Notes under the pieces: model-generated
The model's input: the letters and a program-made list of their open reading frames with translations, nothing else
Told to the model about the DNA's origin: nothing
Databases searched by the model: none
Origin: Geodermatophilus arenarius
GTDB taxonomy: Bacteria > Actinomycetota > Actinomycetes > Mycobacteriales > Geodermatophilaceae
Assembly (NCBI RefSeq): GCF_042654585.1
Contig: NZ_JBHSGR010000002.1
Span: forward strand, 186,001-250,000
Length of the DNA: 64,000 bases
Direction: 5' to 3'
Position numbers and translations under genes: made by a program
Shown here: positions 17,647 through 25,463 of the stretch, piece after piece
Layout: every line of letters begins with the position of its first letter
Position numbering within the stretch: the first letter of the stretch is position 1

Positions 17647-18476
17647 GCCTGCGCTACGCGTACAACACCAACGGGCTGACCTCGCACCGGCTGTCGGACG
17701 CGCTGCCCTTCCTCGCCGACTGCGGCTACGCCGGGGTGGCGCTCACCCTCGACGTCGTCCACCTCGACCCGTTCGCGCCCGACGCGTTCGCCCGGGCGGA
17801 GGAGGCGCGGGCGCGCTGCGACGAGCTCGGGCTGGGCGTGGTGGTGGAGACCGGCGCCCGGTTCCTGCTCGACCCGCGGGCCAAGCACGAGCCGACGCTC
17901 GTCACCGCCTCCGCCGAGGGGCGCGCCCGCCGGCTGGCCTACCTGCGGCTGGCCTGCGACCTCGCCGAGGTGCTCGGCGCGGAGGCGGTGAGCTTCTGGG
18001 CCGGCGTGCCGAAGCCGGGCGTCGACCGCGACGCCGCGTGGGGCTGGGTGGTCGACGGCGTCCGCGCCCTGGTCGACAGCCACGGCGGCCGCTCCTACGC
18101 CCTGGCCGTCGAGCCGGAGCCCGGGATGCTGGTCGAGGACTGCGACGGCTGGGCGCGGCTGGCCGCCGAGGCGCCGGGGATCACGCTGGCTCTGGACACC
18201 GGGCACTGCGTCGTCGCCGGGGCGTACGCGCCGGAGGAGGCGGTGGCCCGGTTCGCGCCGCACCTGGGCACGGTCGCCGTCGAGGGGATGCGCCGCGGCG
18301 TGCACGACCACCTGCCGCTCGACGAGGGCGACGTCGACCTGCCGGCGGTGCTGCGTGCGCTGCACGAGGCGTCGTTCGACCGGCTGGTGACGCTGGAGCT
18401 GTCCCGCGACGGGCACCGCGCCCACGAGATGGTGCCGCGCTCGATCGCCACGCTCCGGGAGGCCGAGGGAGCATGA
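17643..18476 (+). CDS. Sugar-phosphate isomerase/epimerase (TIM barrel, AP endonuclease-2 fold)
   Basis: A 277-residue xylose-isomerase-like TIM barrel. Recognisable elements are YNTNGLTSHRLSDALPFLADCGYAGVAL at the start, VVVETGARF, the metal-binding strand ends LAVEPEPG and LALDTGHCVV, then VAVEGMRRGVHDHLPLDEGDVDLPAVLRAL and LVTLELSRDGH, which correspond to the Glu/Asp/His/Glu metal site of IolE/IolI-type enzymes. It could isomerise or dehydrate a keto-inositol or sugar made by the Gfo/Idh/MocA enzyme (inference). Overlaps both neighbouring genes. Confidence 0.82.
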   Translation: MSLRYAYNTNGLTSHRLSDALPFLADCGYAGVALTLDVVHLDPFAPDAFARAEEARARCDELGLGVVVETGARFLLDPRAKHEPTLVTASAEGRARRLAYLRLACDLAEVLGAEAVSFWAGVPKPGVDRDAAWGWVVDGVRALVDSHGGRSYALAVEPEPGMLVEDCDGWARLAAEAPGITLALDTGHCVVAGAYAPEEAVARFAPHLGTVAVEGMRRGVHDHLPLDEGDVDLPAVLRALHEASFDRLVTLELSRDGHRAHEMVPRSIATLREAEGA

Positions 18477-19681
18477 GGATCTGCTTCGTCAGCCGCCGCT
18501 ACTGGCCCGCGGTCAGCGGGATGAGCGTCTACGCGGAGAACCTGCTGCGGGAGCTGGTCGCGCTGGGCCACGAGGTGGTGCTGGTCAGCCAGTACCGCGA
18601 CGACGAGGCCGGCACCCGCGTCTACGGCGGCGGCCCGCCCCCGCCCGACCGCGTCCCCGCCGGGGTGGAGGTGCACGCGCTGCCCAGCCGCGGCGAGACC
18701 GTCGTCCCGGCCGACTGGGAGGGCGACGTCGAGGAGATCGTGCGCACCGTCGTCGGCCTGCACCGCGAGCGCCCGTTCGACGTGCTGCACGCCCAGTACG
18801 GCTACCCGCCGGGGCTGGCGGTGCTGGCCGCCGCGCGCGAGACCGGGCTGCCGGCGGTGGTGAGCATCCAGGGCGGCGACGGGCACTGGGTGGGCACCTG
18901 CTGCGCCACGCACGCGCACGCGATGCGCACGGTCGTCGACGCCTCGTCCGCGGTGCTCATCGGCAGCGCCAGCTTCCGCGACGAGGTGGTCGGCAACCTG
19001 GGCAGCGACCCGGCGCGGTTCACGATCGTCCCGGGCGCCACCGACACCCGCCGCTTCACCCCCGCCGAGCGGCCGCTGGGCGCGCTGCAGGACCCGCCGG
19101 TGCTGCTGTTCCACGGCCGCGTCGACCGCCGCAAGGGCGTGCTCGACCTGCTGGAGGCGCTGCCCGACGGCGTCCGCCTGGTGGTCTCCGGCATCGGCCC
19201 CGACCTCGACGAGGCCCGCGCCCGCGCCGACGCGCGGACGACGTTCCTCGGCTACGTGCCGCCCGACGAGGCGCCCGCGGTGTACCGCTCGGCCGACGTG
19301 TTCGTCAGCCCGACCTACAGCGAGGGGTTCTCCAACACGCTGCTCGAGGCGATGGCCAGCGGGCTGCCCACGGTGAGCACCGACTCGGTCGGCGTCGTCG
19401 ACTGCCTGCGCGACGGCGAGAACGGGCTGCTGCACGCGCCGGGCGACGTCGCCGGGCTGCGCGCGGCGCTGGACCGGGTGCTGTCCGACGGCGCCCTGCG
19501 GCGGCGGCTGGCGACGACGGCGCTGGAGGAGGTGCGCCGGCTGTACTCGTGGCCGGTGCTCGCCGCCTCGATCGACGACGTGTACCGCTCGGTGGCCGGG
19601 TCGACGCCGTGCGCGGACTGGACGATGCCGCCGACGGTCGACCTCTCCTGCCGGTTCCGCGGCGCGGCGCACCTGCTGTGA
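18473..19681 (+). CDS. GT4-family glycosyltransferase
   Basis: A 402-residue GT-B retaining glycosyltransferase, as in MshA/BshA and many polysaccharide enzymes. The N-terminal domain begins RICFVSRRYWPAVSGMSVYAENLLREL, with the GG loop replaced by SG; VSIQGGDGHWVG lies in mid-protein. The nucleotide-sugar domain has VLLFHGRVDRRKGVLDLLEAL and the conserved EGFSNTLLEAMASGLP at 284-299 (E-x7-E). No membrane helix. ATG 18473 overlaps the isomerase stop (ATGA). With the Ino1-like enzyme upstream and a PIG-L deacetylase downstream, transfer of GlcNAc to an inositol-type acceptor is the natural hypothesis. Confidence 0.88.
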   Translation: MRICFVSRRYWPAVSGMSVYAENLLRELVALGHEVVLVSQYRDDEAGTRVYGGGPPPPDRVPAGVEVHALPSRGETVVPADWEGDVEEIVRTVVGLHRERPFDVLHAQYGYPPGLAVLAAARETGLPAVVSIQGGDGHWVGTCCATHAHAMRTVVDASSAVLIGSASFRDEVVGNLGSDPARFTIVPGATDTRRFTPAERPLGALQDPPVLLFHGRVDRRKGVLDLLEALPDGVRLVVSGIGPDLDEARARADARTTFLGYVPPDEAPAVYRSADVFVSPTYSEGFSNTLLEAMASGLPTVSTDSVGVVDCLRDGENGLLHAPGDVAGLRAALDRVLSDGALRRRLATTALEEVRRLYSWPVLAASIDDVYRSVAGSTPCADWTMPPTVDLSCRFRGAAHLL

Positions 19682-19691
19682 GGGTCCGCTG

Positions 19692-20414
19692 ATGCAGGTC
19701 CTGGCGGTCAGCCCGCACCTCGACGACGCCGCGTTCTCGGTGGGCGGCACCCTCGCCGCGCTGGCCGACGCCGGGCACGAGGTCACCGTGGTCACCTGCT
19801 TCACCCGCAGCGTGCCCGACCCCGAGGGCTTCGCGCTGGCCTGCCAGCTGGACAAGGGCCTGCCGGCCGACGTCGACTACATGGCCCTGCGCCGCGACGA
19901 GGACGCCGCCGCGATGGCCGTGCTCGGCGCGGCGCCGCTGCACCTGGACCTGGCCGAGGCGCCGCACCGCGGCTACGGCAGCGCGGCGGACCTGTTCGCC
20001 GGCGTGCACGAGGACGACGACGTGTGGCTGGACGTGCGGGCCGCGCTGACCGGCCTGCCCGGCGACCTGTGGCTGGCCCCGCAGGCGCTGGGCGGGCACG
20101 TCGACCACCTGCAGGTGCTGCGCGCCGTCTCGGGGACCGGCCGGCCGGTGCTGTGGTGGCGCGACTCGCCGTACGTGCTGCGCGCCCCGGACGCCGTCCC
20201 CGGACCCGACCTGCCCGGCGGGCTGACCCCGATGGAGCTGCCGCAGGACCTCGGCCGGCGGGCCGACGCCTGCGCCCGCTACGCCACCCAGCTCGGCTTC
20301 CAGTTCGGCGGCGCGGACGCGATGCGCGCCGCACTGGCCGGCCTGCCGGAGGTGCTGCTCGCCGACGACAGAGCCCGGGAGCTCGCCCTCGGGATGGTGT
20401 CCCCCGCGCGCTAG
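19692..20414 (+). CDS. PIG-L/LmbE-family deacetylase
   Basis: A 240-residue zinc-dependent N-deacetylase of the PIG-L family, which includes MshB and BshB. The metal site is visible: SPHLDD at residues 7-12 (PHxDD) and GGHVDH at 134-139 (HxDH), with YMALRRDEDAAAMAVLG as the family helix. It is shorter than MshB (about 300 aa). It starts 10 nt after the glycosyltransferase stop, the only non-overlapping junction in the operon, and a terminator hairpin follows. Likely removes an acetyl group from the GlcNAc added by the preceding glycosyltransferase. Confidence 0.88.
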   Translation: MQVLAVSPHLDDAAFSVGGTLAALADAGHEVTVVTCFTRSVPDPEGFALACQLDKGLPADVDYMALRRDEDAAAMAVLGAAPLHLDLAEAPHRGYGSAADLFAGVHEDDDVWLDVRAALTGLPGDLWLAPQALGGHVDHLQVLRAVSGTGRPVLWWRDSPYVLRAPDAVPGPDLPGGLTPMELPQDLGRRADACARYATQLGFQFGGADAMRAALAGLPEVLLADDRARELALGMVSPAR

Positions 20415-20418
20415 TGCT

Positions 20419-20438
20419 CTGCCCACAGGTGTGGGCAG
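20419..20438 (+). terminator. Terminator of the YcaO/inositol operon
   Basis: CTGCCCACAGGTGTGGGCAG is a perfect 8-bp stem with loop AGGT, starting 5 nt after the PIG-L stop. It lies between convergent genes and may serve both strands. Confidence 0.65.
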
Positions 20439-20493
20439 CGCACCAGCGCGGGGGCGTGCCCGGGTCCGCTCGGGCTCTGTCGTCCGCCCGTGC

Positions 20494-20772
20494 TCAGGTG
20501 AACCGCTGCTCCAGGTGGACCGAGACCTCCTGACCCGCCGCGTCCTTGCCGATCGCCTCGCACAGCGCCCTGCGCAGCGGCAGCCAGTGCGGCCCCTCCC
20601 CCGACGGCATGCAGGTGGCGGTGAAGGGGTGGCCGTCGATCGTGCCGCCCACCTTGACCGCCCTCCGGGTGCCGAACAGCTCAGCCGAGCCGGGGACGGT
20701 GAGGTAGGTGGGGAAGGCGCCGTCCTTCTCGATCGGCGCGGTGAACGTGGTCGCGAGGTCCTGGGGAGCCAT
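20494..20772 (-). CDS. DUF1905-domain protein
   Basis: A 92-residue protein made of one DUF1905 beta-barrel: TFTAPIEKDGAFPTYLTVPGSAELFGTRRAVKVGGTIDGHPF, a central PSGEGPHWLPLRRALCEAIGKDAAGQEVSVHLEQ helix-strand, as in the N-terminal half of YdeI-like proteins. ATG 20772 is preceded by AGGA. It is convergent with the PIG-L gene. Function of the family unknown. Two other proteins with this type of fold occur in the window (26161-26355 and 35725-36171). Confidence 0.75.
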   Translation of the reverse strand: MAPQDLATTFTAPIEKDGAFPTYLTVPGSAELFGTRRAVKVGGTIDGHPFTATCMPSGEGPHWLPLRRALCEAIGKDAAGQEVSVHLEQRFT

Positions 20773-21038
20773 GCCGGTCCTGACCGCGGCGGCGCCCCGG
20801 ACTCATCGCGAGGCGGACTCCGGCCGAGCCGGCCTCGGCCTCCTCGGTGCCGCGGGCGACCCGCGCCGGGCCGGCGGTGGTCCGCTCGGGAGCCGTCCAC
20901 CGTGGGACCCGGCACCCGCCCGCGGGGACGTGCCGTGCCGCCCGCGACACGGGGTCCACGATCCCCGTTGCCCGACGGCCGCCGCCCTGCGACCGTGACC
21001 GGCACGGGGACCCGCTCCGTCCCAGACCGGAGGCCGCC

Positions 21039-21293
21039 GTGACCTGGACCGACGAGGCCGTGACCGTCTACTACAAGCCGGGGTGCCCCTACAGCACCAC
21101 GCTGCGGGCGAAGATGGCCGCCACCCGCCTCCCCCACCGCGCGGTGCGGTTCGCCGACGACCCGGAGGGGGCCGCCGCGGTCCGCGCGCACCACCCCGAG
21201 GGCTGGGAGGTCTCCCCCACCGTCGTCGTCCGGGGCCGGTACCTGACCAACCCGAGCCTGCGCGAGGTCCGCGAGGCGATGGCGGGGCGCTGA
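21039..21293 (+). CDS. Glutaredoxin-like protein
   Basis: An 84-residue thioredoxin-fold protein. The active-site turn YYKPGCPYSTTLR is a monothiol variant, CPYS instead of CPYC; the cis-Pro region is VSPTVVVRGRYLTNPS. Its size matches mycoredoxin/NrdH-type actinobacterial glutaredoxins, but these normally have two active-site cysteines. GTG 21039 is preceded by a GGAGG element. It may reduce mixed disulfides with a low-molecular-weight thiol, or serve as a Cys-dependent transfer protein; not resolvable here. Confidence 0.8.
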   Translation: MTWTDEAVTVYYKPGCPYSTTLRAKMAATRLPHRAVRFADDPEGAAAVRAHHPEGWEVSPTVVVRGRYLTNPSLREVREAMAGR

Positions 21294-21371
21294 CGGCGGC
21301 CGCGGGGCGCCGGGACCGTCCGCGGGCGCCGCTACGCTCCGCGCCACCTCGATCCCGGTGGGAGGAGCGGC

Positions 21372-21776
21372 ATGGCCTCGGTGCGCAAGCAGGTCCACCT
21401 CGACGCCCCGCCCGAGCGGGTGTGGGACGCCGTCCGCGGCGTCGGGGCGCTGCACGAGCGCCTGGTCCCCGGCTTCGTCGTCGACACCCGGCTCGAGGAC
21501 GACGCGCGGGTGGTCACCTTCGCCGACGGCACGGTGCAGCGCGAGCCGCTGGTCGACGTCGACGACGACCGGCGCCGGCTCGTCCACACCGCCGTCGACT
21601 CGCCGCTGGGGGCCACCCACCACAACGCCTCGGTGGAGGTCCTCCCCGACGGCGCCGGCACCCGGCTCGAGTGGGTGGTCGACGTCCTGCCGCACGGCGT
21701 GCGGGACCGCCTGGACCGGGCGATGGAGGCCGGCGCCGCCGCGATGCGCGCGGCCATCGACCGGAGGCCGTCGTGA
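21372..21776 (+). CDS. SRPBCC-family (START-like) protein
   Basis: A 134-residue polyketide-cyclase/SRPBCC-fold protein: ASVRKQVHLDAPPERVWDAVRGVGALHERLVPGFVVDTRLEDDARVVTFADG at the N-terminus and RLEWVVDVLPHGVRDRLDRAMEAGAAAMRAAI as the long C-terminal helix. Such proteins bind hydrophobic ligands. GGGAGGAG precedes ATG 21372. The stop overlaps the VOC-protein start (GTGA), giving a two-gene unit. Ligand unknown. Confidence 0.82.
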   Translation: MASVRKQVHLDAPPERVWDAVRGVGALHERLVPGFVVDTRLEDDARVVTFADGTVQREPLVDVDDDRRRLVHTAVDSPLGATHHNASVEVLPDGAGTRLEWVVDVLPHGVRDRLDRAMEAGAAAMRAAIDRRPS

Positions 21777-22597
21777 TCCGCACGTACCCGCACGGCGTGA
21801 CCTGCTGGATCGACACCGAGCAGCCCGACCCGGCCGCCGCGGCCGCCTTCTACGGCGCCCTCCTCGGCTGGGAGTTCACCGACGCGGTGCCGCCCGGCGC
21901 GCCCGGCTCCTACCTCGTCGCGACGCTGGACGGGCGGGACGTCGCCGCCGTCGCGCCGGGCGACGGCCCGCCGGCCTGGAACACCTACGTCGCGGTCGAC
22001 GACGCCGACGCGACCGCCGCCGCGGTGCCCGGGCTGGGCGGCACGGTGCTCTCCGGCCCCGAGGACGCCGGGCCCGGCGGGCGGACGGCGACCTGCCTGG
22101 ACCCGCAGGGGGCGGCGTTCCGGCTGTGGCAGGCCCGCCGGCGCCCGGGCGCCCAGCTCACCAACGTGCCGGGCACCTGGAACTTCTCGGACCTGCACAC
22201 CCCCGACCGCGCGGCCGCGATGGCCTTCTACCGGCCGCTGTTCGGCTGGCGGGACGTCGACATGGCCCAGGACGCCGGCACGATGCTGCAGGTCCCCGGC
22301 TACGGCGACCACCTGGCCGCGACCGTCGACCCGGGCATCCGCGAGCGGCAGGCGTCCGCGCCGCCCGGCTTCGCCGACGTCATCGGCGGCCTGCTGGTCA
22401 CCGCCGACGAGCCGCCGCACTGGCACGTCGTGGTCACCGTCGCCGACCGGGACGCGTGCGCGGCCACCGCCGAGCGGCTCGGCGCCACCGTGCTGCGCAC
22501 CGCCGAGGGCACCTGGACCCGCACCGCCCTGCTGCGCGACCCGCAGGGCGCCGAGCTCACCGTCAGCCAGTTCACCCCGCCGGACGGCGACTGGTGA
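21773..22597 (+). CDS. VOC-superfamily (glyoxalase/bleomycin-resistance) two-domain protein
   Basis: A 274-residue protein with two tandem vicinal-oxygen-chelate halves. Half one runs from CWIDTEQPDPAAAAAFYGALLGWEF to TCLDPQGAAFRLWQ; half two runs from NFSDLHTPDRAAAMAFYRPLFGWRDVDM to RDPQGAELTVSQF. This duplicated form is common in actinobacteria and is related to 27-kDa antigen CFP30B. The metal ligands are not obvious. It is coupled to the SRPBCC gene. Function unknown; dioxygenase, lyase or resistance roles occur in the superfamily. Confidence 0.85.
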   Translation: MIRTYPHGVTCWIDTEQPDPAAAAAFYGALLGWEFTDAVPPGAPGSYLVATLDGRDVAAVAPGDGPPAWNTYVAVDDADATAAAVPGLGGTVLSGPEDAGPGGRTATCLDPQGAAFRLWQARRRPGAQLTNVPGTWNFSDLHTPDRAAAMAFYRPLFGWRDVDMAQDAGTMLQVPGYGDHLAATVDPGIRERQASAPPGFADVIGGLLVTADEPPHWHVVVTVADRDACAATAERLGATVLRTAEGTWTRTALLRDPQGAELTVSQFTPPDGDW

Positions 22598-22701
22598 CGT
22601 CCGTGCCCGGCCGGCTGCGCTGCCTCGCCGCGCGCATCGACCGGGACGCCCCCGGGACGGCATGATCGGCGGGTCCCCCGCTGACCTCCGAGAGGGGAAC
22701 C

Positions 22702-23523
22702 GTGTCCTCACCCTCCCCGGCCCTCCGGCCGGCCCCGGGCGCGCTCGACGGCAGGGTCGCCGTCGTCACCGGCGCCAGCAGCGGCATCGGCGCCGCGACC
22801 GCCCGCTCGCTGGTGGCCGCCGGCTGCCGCGTCGCGCTCCTGGGCCGCCGCGGTGACCGCCTGCAGGCCGTCGCCGACAGCACCGCCGACCCCGCCCGCA
22901 CCCTCACCGTCGCCGCCGACGTCTCCGACGGGCTCGACCTCGCCGACGCCCTCGACGCCCTGCACGACCGGTTCGGCCCGGCCGACCTGGTCGTGGCCGG
23001 TGCCGGTGTGCTCACCGGCGCGCCGTTCGAGGACGGCGTGCCCGCCGAGTGGATCGAGATGATCGACGTCAACCTCGGCGGCATCCTCCGGACCGCGCAG
23101 ACCTTCGCCCGCGACCTGCTGGCCACCGCCGGGACCGGCCGCCCGGCCGACCTGTTCCTCATCGGCGCGCTCGCCGGCCAGGTGCGCTTCCCCGGCTACG
23201 CCGTCTACTCGGCGGTGGAGGCCGCGGTCGCCCAGCTGGCCCGGGCGCTGCGCGCCGAGTACGGCCGCCGCGGCGTGCGCGTGCACGTCGTCGCCCCCGG
23301 CCTCACCGACACCGACCTCGGCTCCGAGATCAGCCACGACGGCACCGCGCGCGGCTGGGCCGAGCACCGCGAGGTCGTCGTCCCGATGGACCCCGACGAC
23401 GTCGCCCGCACCGTGCTGTTCGGCGCCGGCCTGCCGCCGCGGGTCAACGTCGCCGAGCTGCTCGTGCTGCCCACCCGCCAGGACCCCTACCTGCCCACGC
23501 GGCGCGGGACGGGGGTCCGGTGA
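22702..23523 (+). CDS. SDR-family protein lacking catalytic residues
   Basis: A 273-residue short-chain dehydrogenase/reductase-like protein. The cofactor site is intact (VVTGASSGIGAATA, residues 22-35), and VAGAGV and NLGG follow the family order. In the active site the expected Ser is absent (IGALAGQ) and the YxxxK motif reads YSAVE at 169-173, so Lys is replaced by Glu. Catalysis as a normal SDR is therefore unlikely. The GTG start follows GAGAGGGG. Its stop overlaps the NhaA-fusion gene (GTGA), and a second degenerate SDR lies on the other side of NhaA. Confidence 0.8.
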   Translation: MSSPSPALRPAPGALDGRVAVVTGASSGIGAATARSLVAAGCRVALLGRRGDRLQAVADSTADPARTLTVAADVSDGLDLADALDALHDRFGPADLVVAGAGVLTGAPFEDGVPAEWIEMIDVNLGGILRTAQTFARDLLATAGTGRPADLFLIGALAGQVRFPGYAVYSAVEAAVAQLARALRAEYGRRGVRVHVVAPGLTDTDLGSEISHDGTARGWAEHREVVVPMDPDDVARTVLFGAGLPPRVNVAELLVLPTRQDPYLPTRRGTGVR

Positions 23524-25463
23524 GGGGCACCCCGCGGGGCGAGCTGGAGCGGCCCTCGGCGCTCGGGCGCGTGCTCCGGCTCGCCGACTCCGACGCCGCG
23601 GCCGCCGCCGTGCTGCTGGTCGCGACGCTGGTGGCGCTGGTGTGGGCCAACGTGCCGGGCTCGACCTACGAGGAGACCTGGCACACGCCGTTCGCCGTCA
23701 GCCTGGGCGACACGGTCCTCGAGATGGACCTGCGGCACTGGGTCAACGACGCGCTGATGGCGCTGTTCTTCTGCCTGATCAGCCTCGAGGTCAAGCGGGA
23801 CCTGGTGCTCGGCGAGTTCCGCGACACCCGCCGCATCCGCATCCCGGTCGTCGCCGCGCTGGCCGGCCTGGTCGTGCCCGCCCTGGTCTTCCTCGCGGTG
23901 ACCGGGCTCAGCGACCAGCCCGGCGAGGCGCGCGCCGCCTGGGGCGTGGTGATCTCCACCGACACCGCGTTCGTGCTCGGCCTGCTGGCGGTCGTGGGCC
24001 GGGCGGTGCCGGTCAACCTGCGCGCGTTCGTGCTCGCGCTGTCGGTGGTCGACGACGTCGGCGCGCTGGCCGTCATCGCCGTCGCCTACACCGAGGACCT
24101 CACGATCCTGCCGCTGGCGGTGGCCGCCGTCGGGCTGGTCGCGGTGGTCTGGCTGCGGCGGATGCGGGTCTGGCGCGGCGCGGCCTACCTGCTCGTCGCG
24201 GTGCCGGTCTGGCTGGGCGTGCTCGCGTCCGGCGTGCACCCGACGGTGGCCGGCGTCGCGATCGGCCTGCTGCTGCCGGTGTACCCGCCCAGCGCGGAGG
24301 AGGTCGACGCCGCCGAGGCCGCGGCCCGGGACTACGGGCGGACGCCGACCTCCAGCGGGGCGCACCGCGCGGTGCTCAGCCTGACCCGGTCGGTGTCGGT
24401 CAACGAGCGCGGGCAGCGGCTGTTCCGGCCGTGGGTCAACCTCGCCGTCGTCCCGGTGTTCGCGCTGGCCAACGCCGGCGTCGTGCTCAGCGCCGAGACG
24501 CTGTCCGCCGCCGCGACCTCCGGCCTGACCTGGGCGGTCGTCATCGGGCTCGTCGTCGGCAAGGTGCTGGGCGTGACCACCGCGTCGCTGGCCGCCGTCC
24601 GGCTCGGGATCGGCCGGCTGCCCTCGGGGCTGTTCCCGCGGCACGTGTTCGCCGCCGGCGTGCTCAGCGGGATCGGCTTCACGATCTCGCTGTTCATCAT
24701 CGACCTGGCCCTCGACGACGAGGCGCTGGCCGCGCAGGCCCGGATCGGCGTGTTGGCCGCGTCGGTCCTCGCCGCGCTGCTGGCGCTGGGCGCGGTCGCC
24801 GTCGTCCGGGCGGTGGACCGGTCCCGGCTGCCCGGCCGGCAGCGGCTGGCGCGGCCGGTGAGCGCCACGCGCGACCACGTCCGCGGCCGCGTCGGCGCGC
24901 CGATGGAGCTCGTCGTCCACGCCTCGTTCGTGTTCACCAACGCCGGGCGCACCGCCGAGGTGGTCGACGAGCTGCGGCAGGTCCTCGGCGACGACCTGGT
25001 CTTCGTCTACCGCCACCTGCTCACCGACGACCCGGTGTCGGCCCGTGCCGCCGAGGCGGCCGAGGCCGCCGACGCCCAGTCGCGGTTCTGGCCGATGCAC
25101 GACGCGCTGGCCGCCCGGGCCGGGCGGCTGGACGACCGGGCGATCCGGCGCTGCGCCGTCGACGCCGGGCTGAACCTCGCCCGGGTCGACGACGCCGTCG
25201 CCTCCGGCGCGCACGCCGCGCGCGTCCGCGAGGACGACGACGACGCCCGCGCGATGGGCCTGGACGAGCCGCCGCGCTTCTTCGTCAACGGCCAGCTCTA
25301 CGACGGGCCGCTCGACGTCGGGCCGATGCGGACGGCGCTGGAGCAGACCGCCGGGCGGTCGCGGGTGCGGGCGGCCGCCCCGGCGGACGCGCCGGCCGAG
25401 GACGCGCTGCCGGTGCGCTCGCCGGCGGTGCGCGAGACCGCCGACGCGGAGCCGGTGGCGTGA
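23520..25463 (+). CDS. nhaA: NhaA-type Na+/H+ antiporter fused to a thioredoxin-fold domain
   Basis: A 647-residue protein. Residues 1 to about 440 are an NhaA antiporter with 11-12 membrane helices: HWVNDALMALFFCLISLEVKRDLVLGEF, GWGVVISTDTAFVLG-like DTAF, LSVVDDVGALAVIA (the paired Asp ion site), and GVLSGIGFTISLFI. Residues about 460-620 are a DsbA/thioredoxin-like domain (MELVVHASFVFTNAGRTAEVVDELRQVLG, FWPMHDALAARAGRLDD, PRFFVNGQLYDG). The position where CxxC is expected reads FTNAG, so it has no redox dithiol. NhaA-DsbA fusions are known in actinobacteria. It would exchange Na+ for H+ and help pH and salt tolerance. Confidence 0.9.
   Translation: MRGTPRGELERPSALGRVLRLADSDAAAAAVLLVATLVALVWANVPGSTYEETWHTPFAVSLGDTVLEMDLRHWVNDALMALFFCLISLEVKRDLVLGEFRDTRRIRIPVVAALAGLVVPALVFLAVTGLSDQPGEARAAWGVVISTDTAFVLGLLAVVGRAVPVNLRAFVLALSVVDDVGALAVIAVAYTEDLTILPLAVAAVGLVAVVWLRRMRVWRGAAYLLVAVPVWLGVLASGVHPTVAGVAIGLLLPVYPPSAEEVDAAEAAARDYGRTPTSSGAHRAVLSLTRSVSVNERGQRLFRPWVNLAVVPVFALANAGVVLSAETLSAAATSGLTWAVVIGLVVGKVLGVTTASLAAVRLGIGRLPSGLFPRHVFAAGVLSGIGFTISLFIIDLALDDEALAAQARIGVLAASVLAALLALGAVAVVRAVDRSRLPGRQRLARPVSATRDHVRGRVGAPMELVVHASFVFTNAGRTAEVVDELRQVLGDDLVFVYRHLLTDDPVSARAAEAAEAADAQSRFWPMHDALAARAGRLDDRAIRRCAVDAGLNLARVDDAVASGAHAARVREDDDDARAMGLDEPPRFFVNGQLYDGPLDVGPMRTALEQTAGRSRVRAAAPADAPAEDALPVRSPAVRETADAEPVA

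Noticed and set aside
19692..20414. Calling the GT4 and PIG-L genes mshA and mshB of mycothiol synthesis
   Set aside because: The deacetylase is only 240 aa, shorter than MshB, the glycosyltransferase is not obviously MshA-specific, and mycothiol genes are not normally in one operon with YcaO and Gfo/Idh/MocA enzymes.
11046..20414. Ebo-type cluster or ordinary inositol catabolism (iol) operon
   Set aside because: There is a TIM-barrel isomerase and an inositol-related gene, but no UbiA-type prenyltransferase, TatD or dehydroquinate-synthase-like gene as in ebo, and no IolB/C/D or transporter as in iol.
11046..20414. RiPP cluster with hidden precursor peptide
   Set aside because: Neighbouring genes overlap by 4 nt, leaving no room for a peptide gene within the operon. 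The flanking gaps (10871-11045 and 20415-20493) show no convincing short coding sequence with a ribosome-binding site.
20768..21002. Small plus-strand reading frame between the DUF1905 gene and the glutaredoxin gene
   Set aside because: The translated sequence is low-complexity Arg/Pro/Gly without domain or ribosome-binding site. The 266-nt gap seems non-coding and I see no other structure in it.
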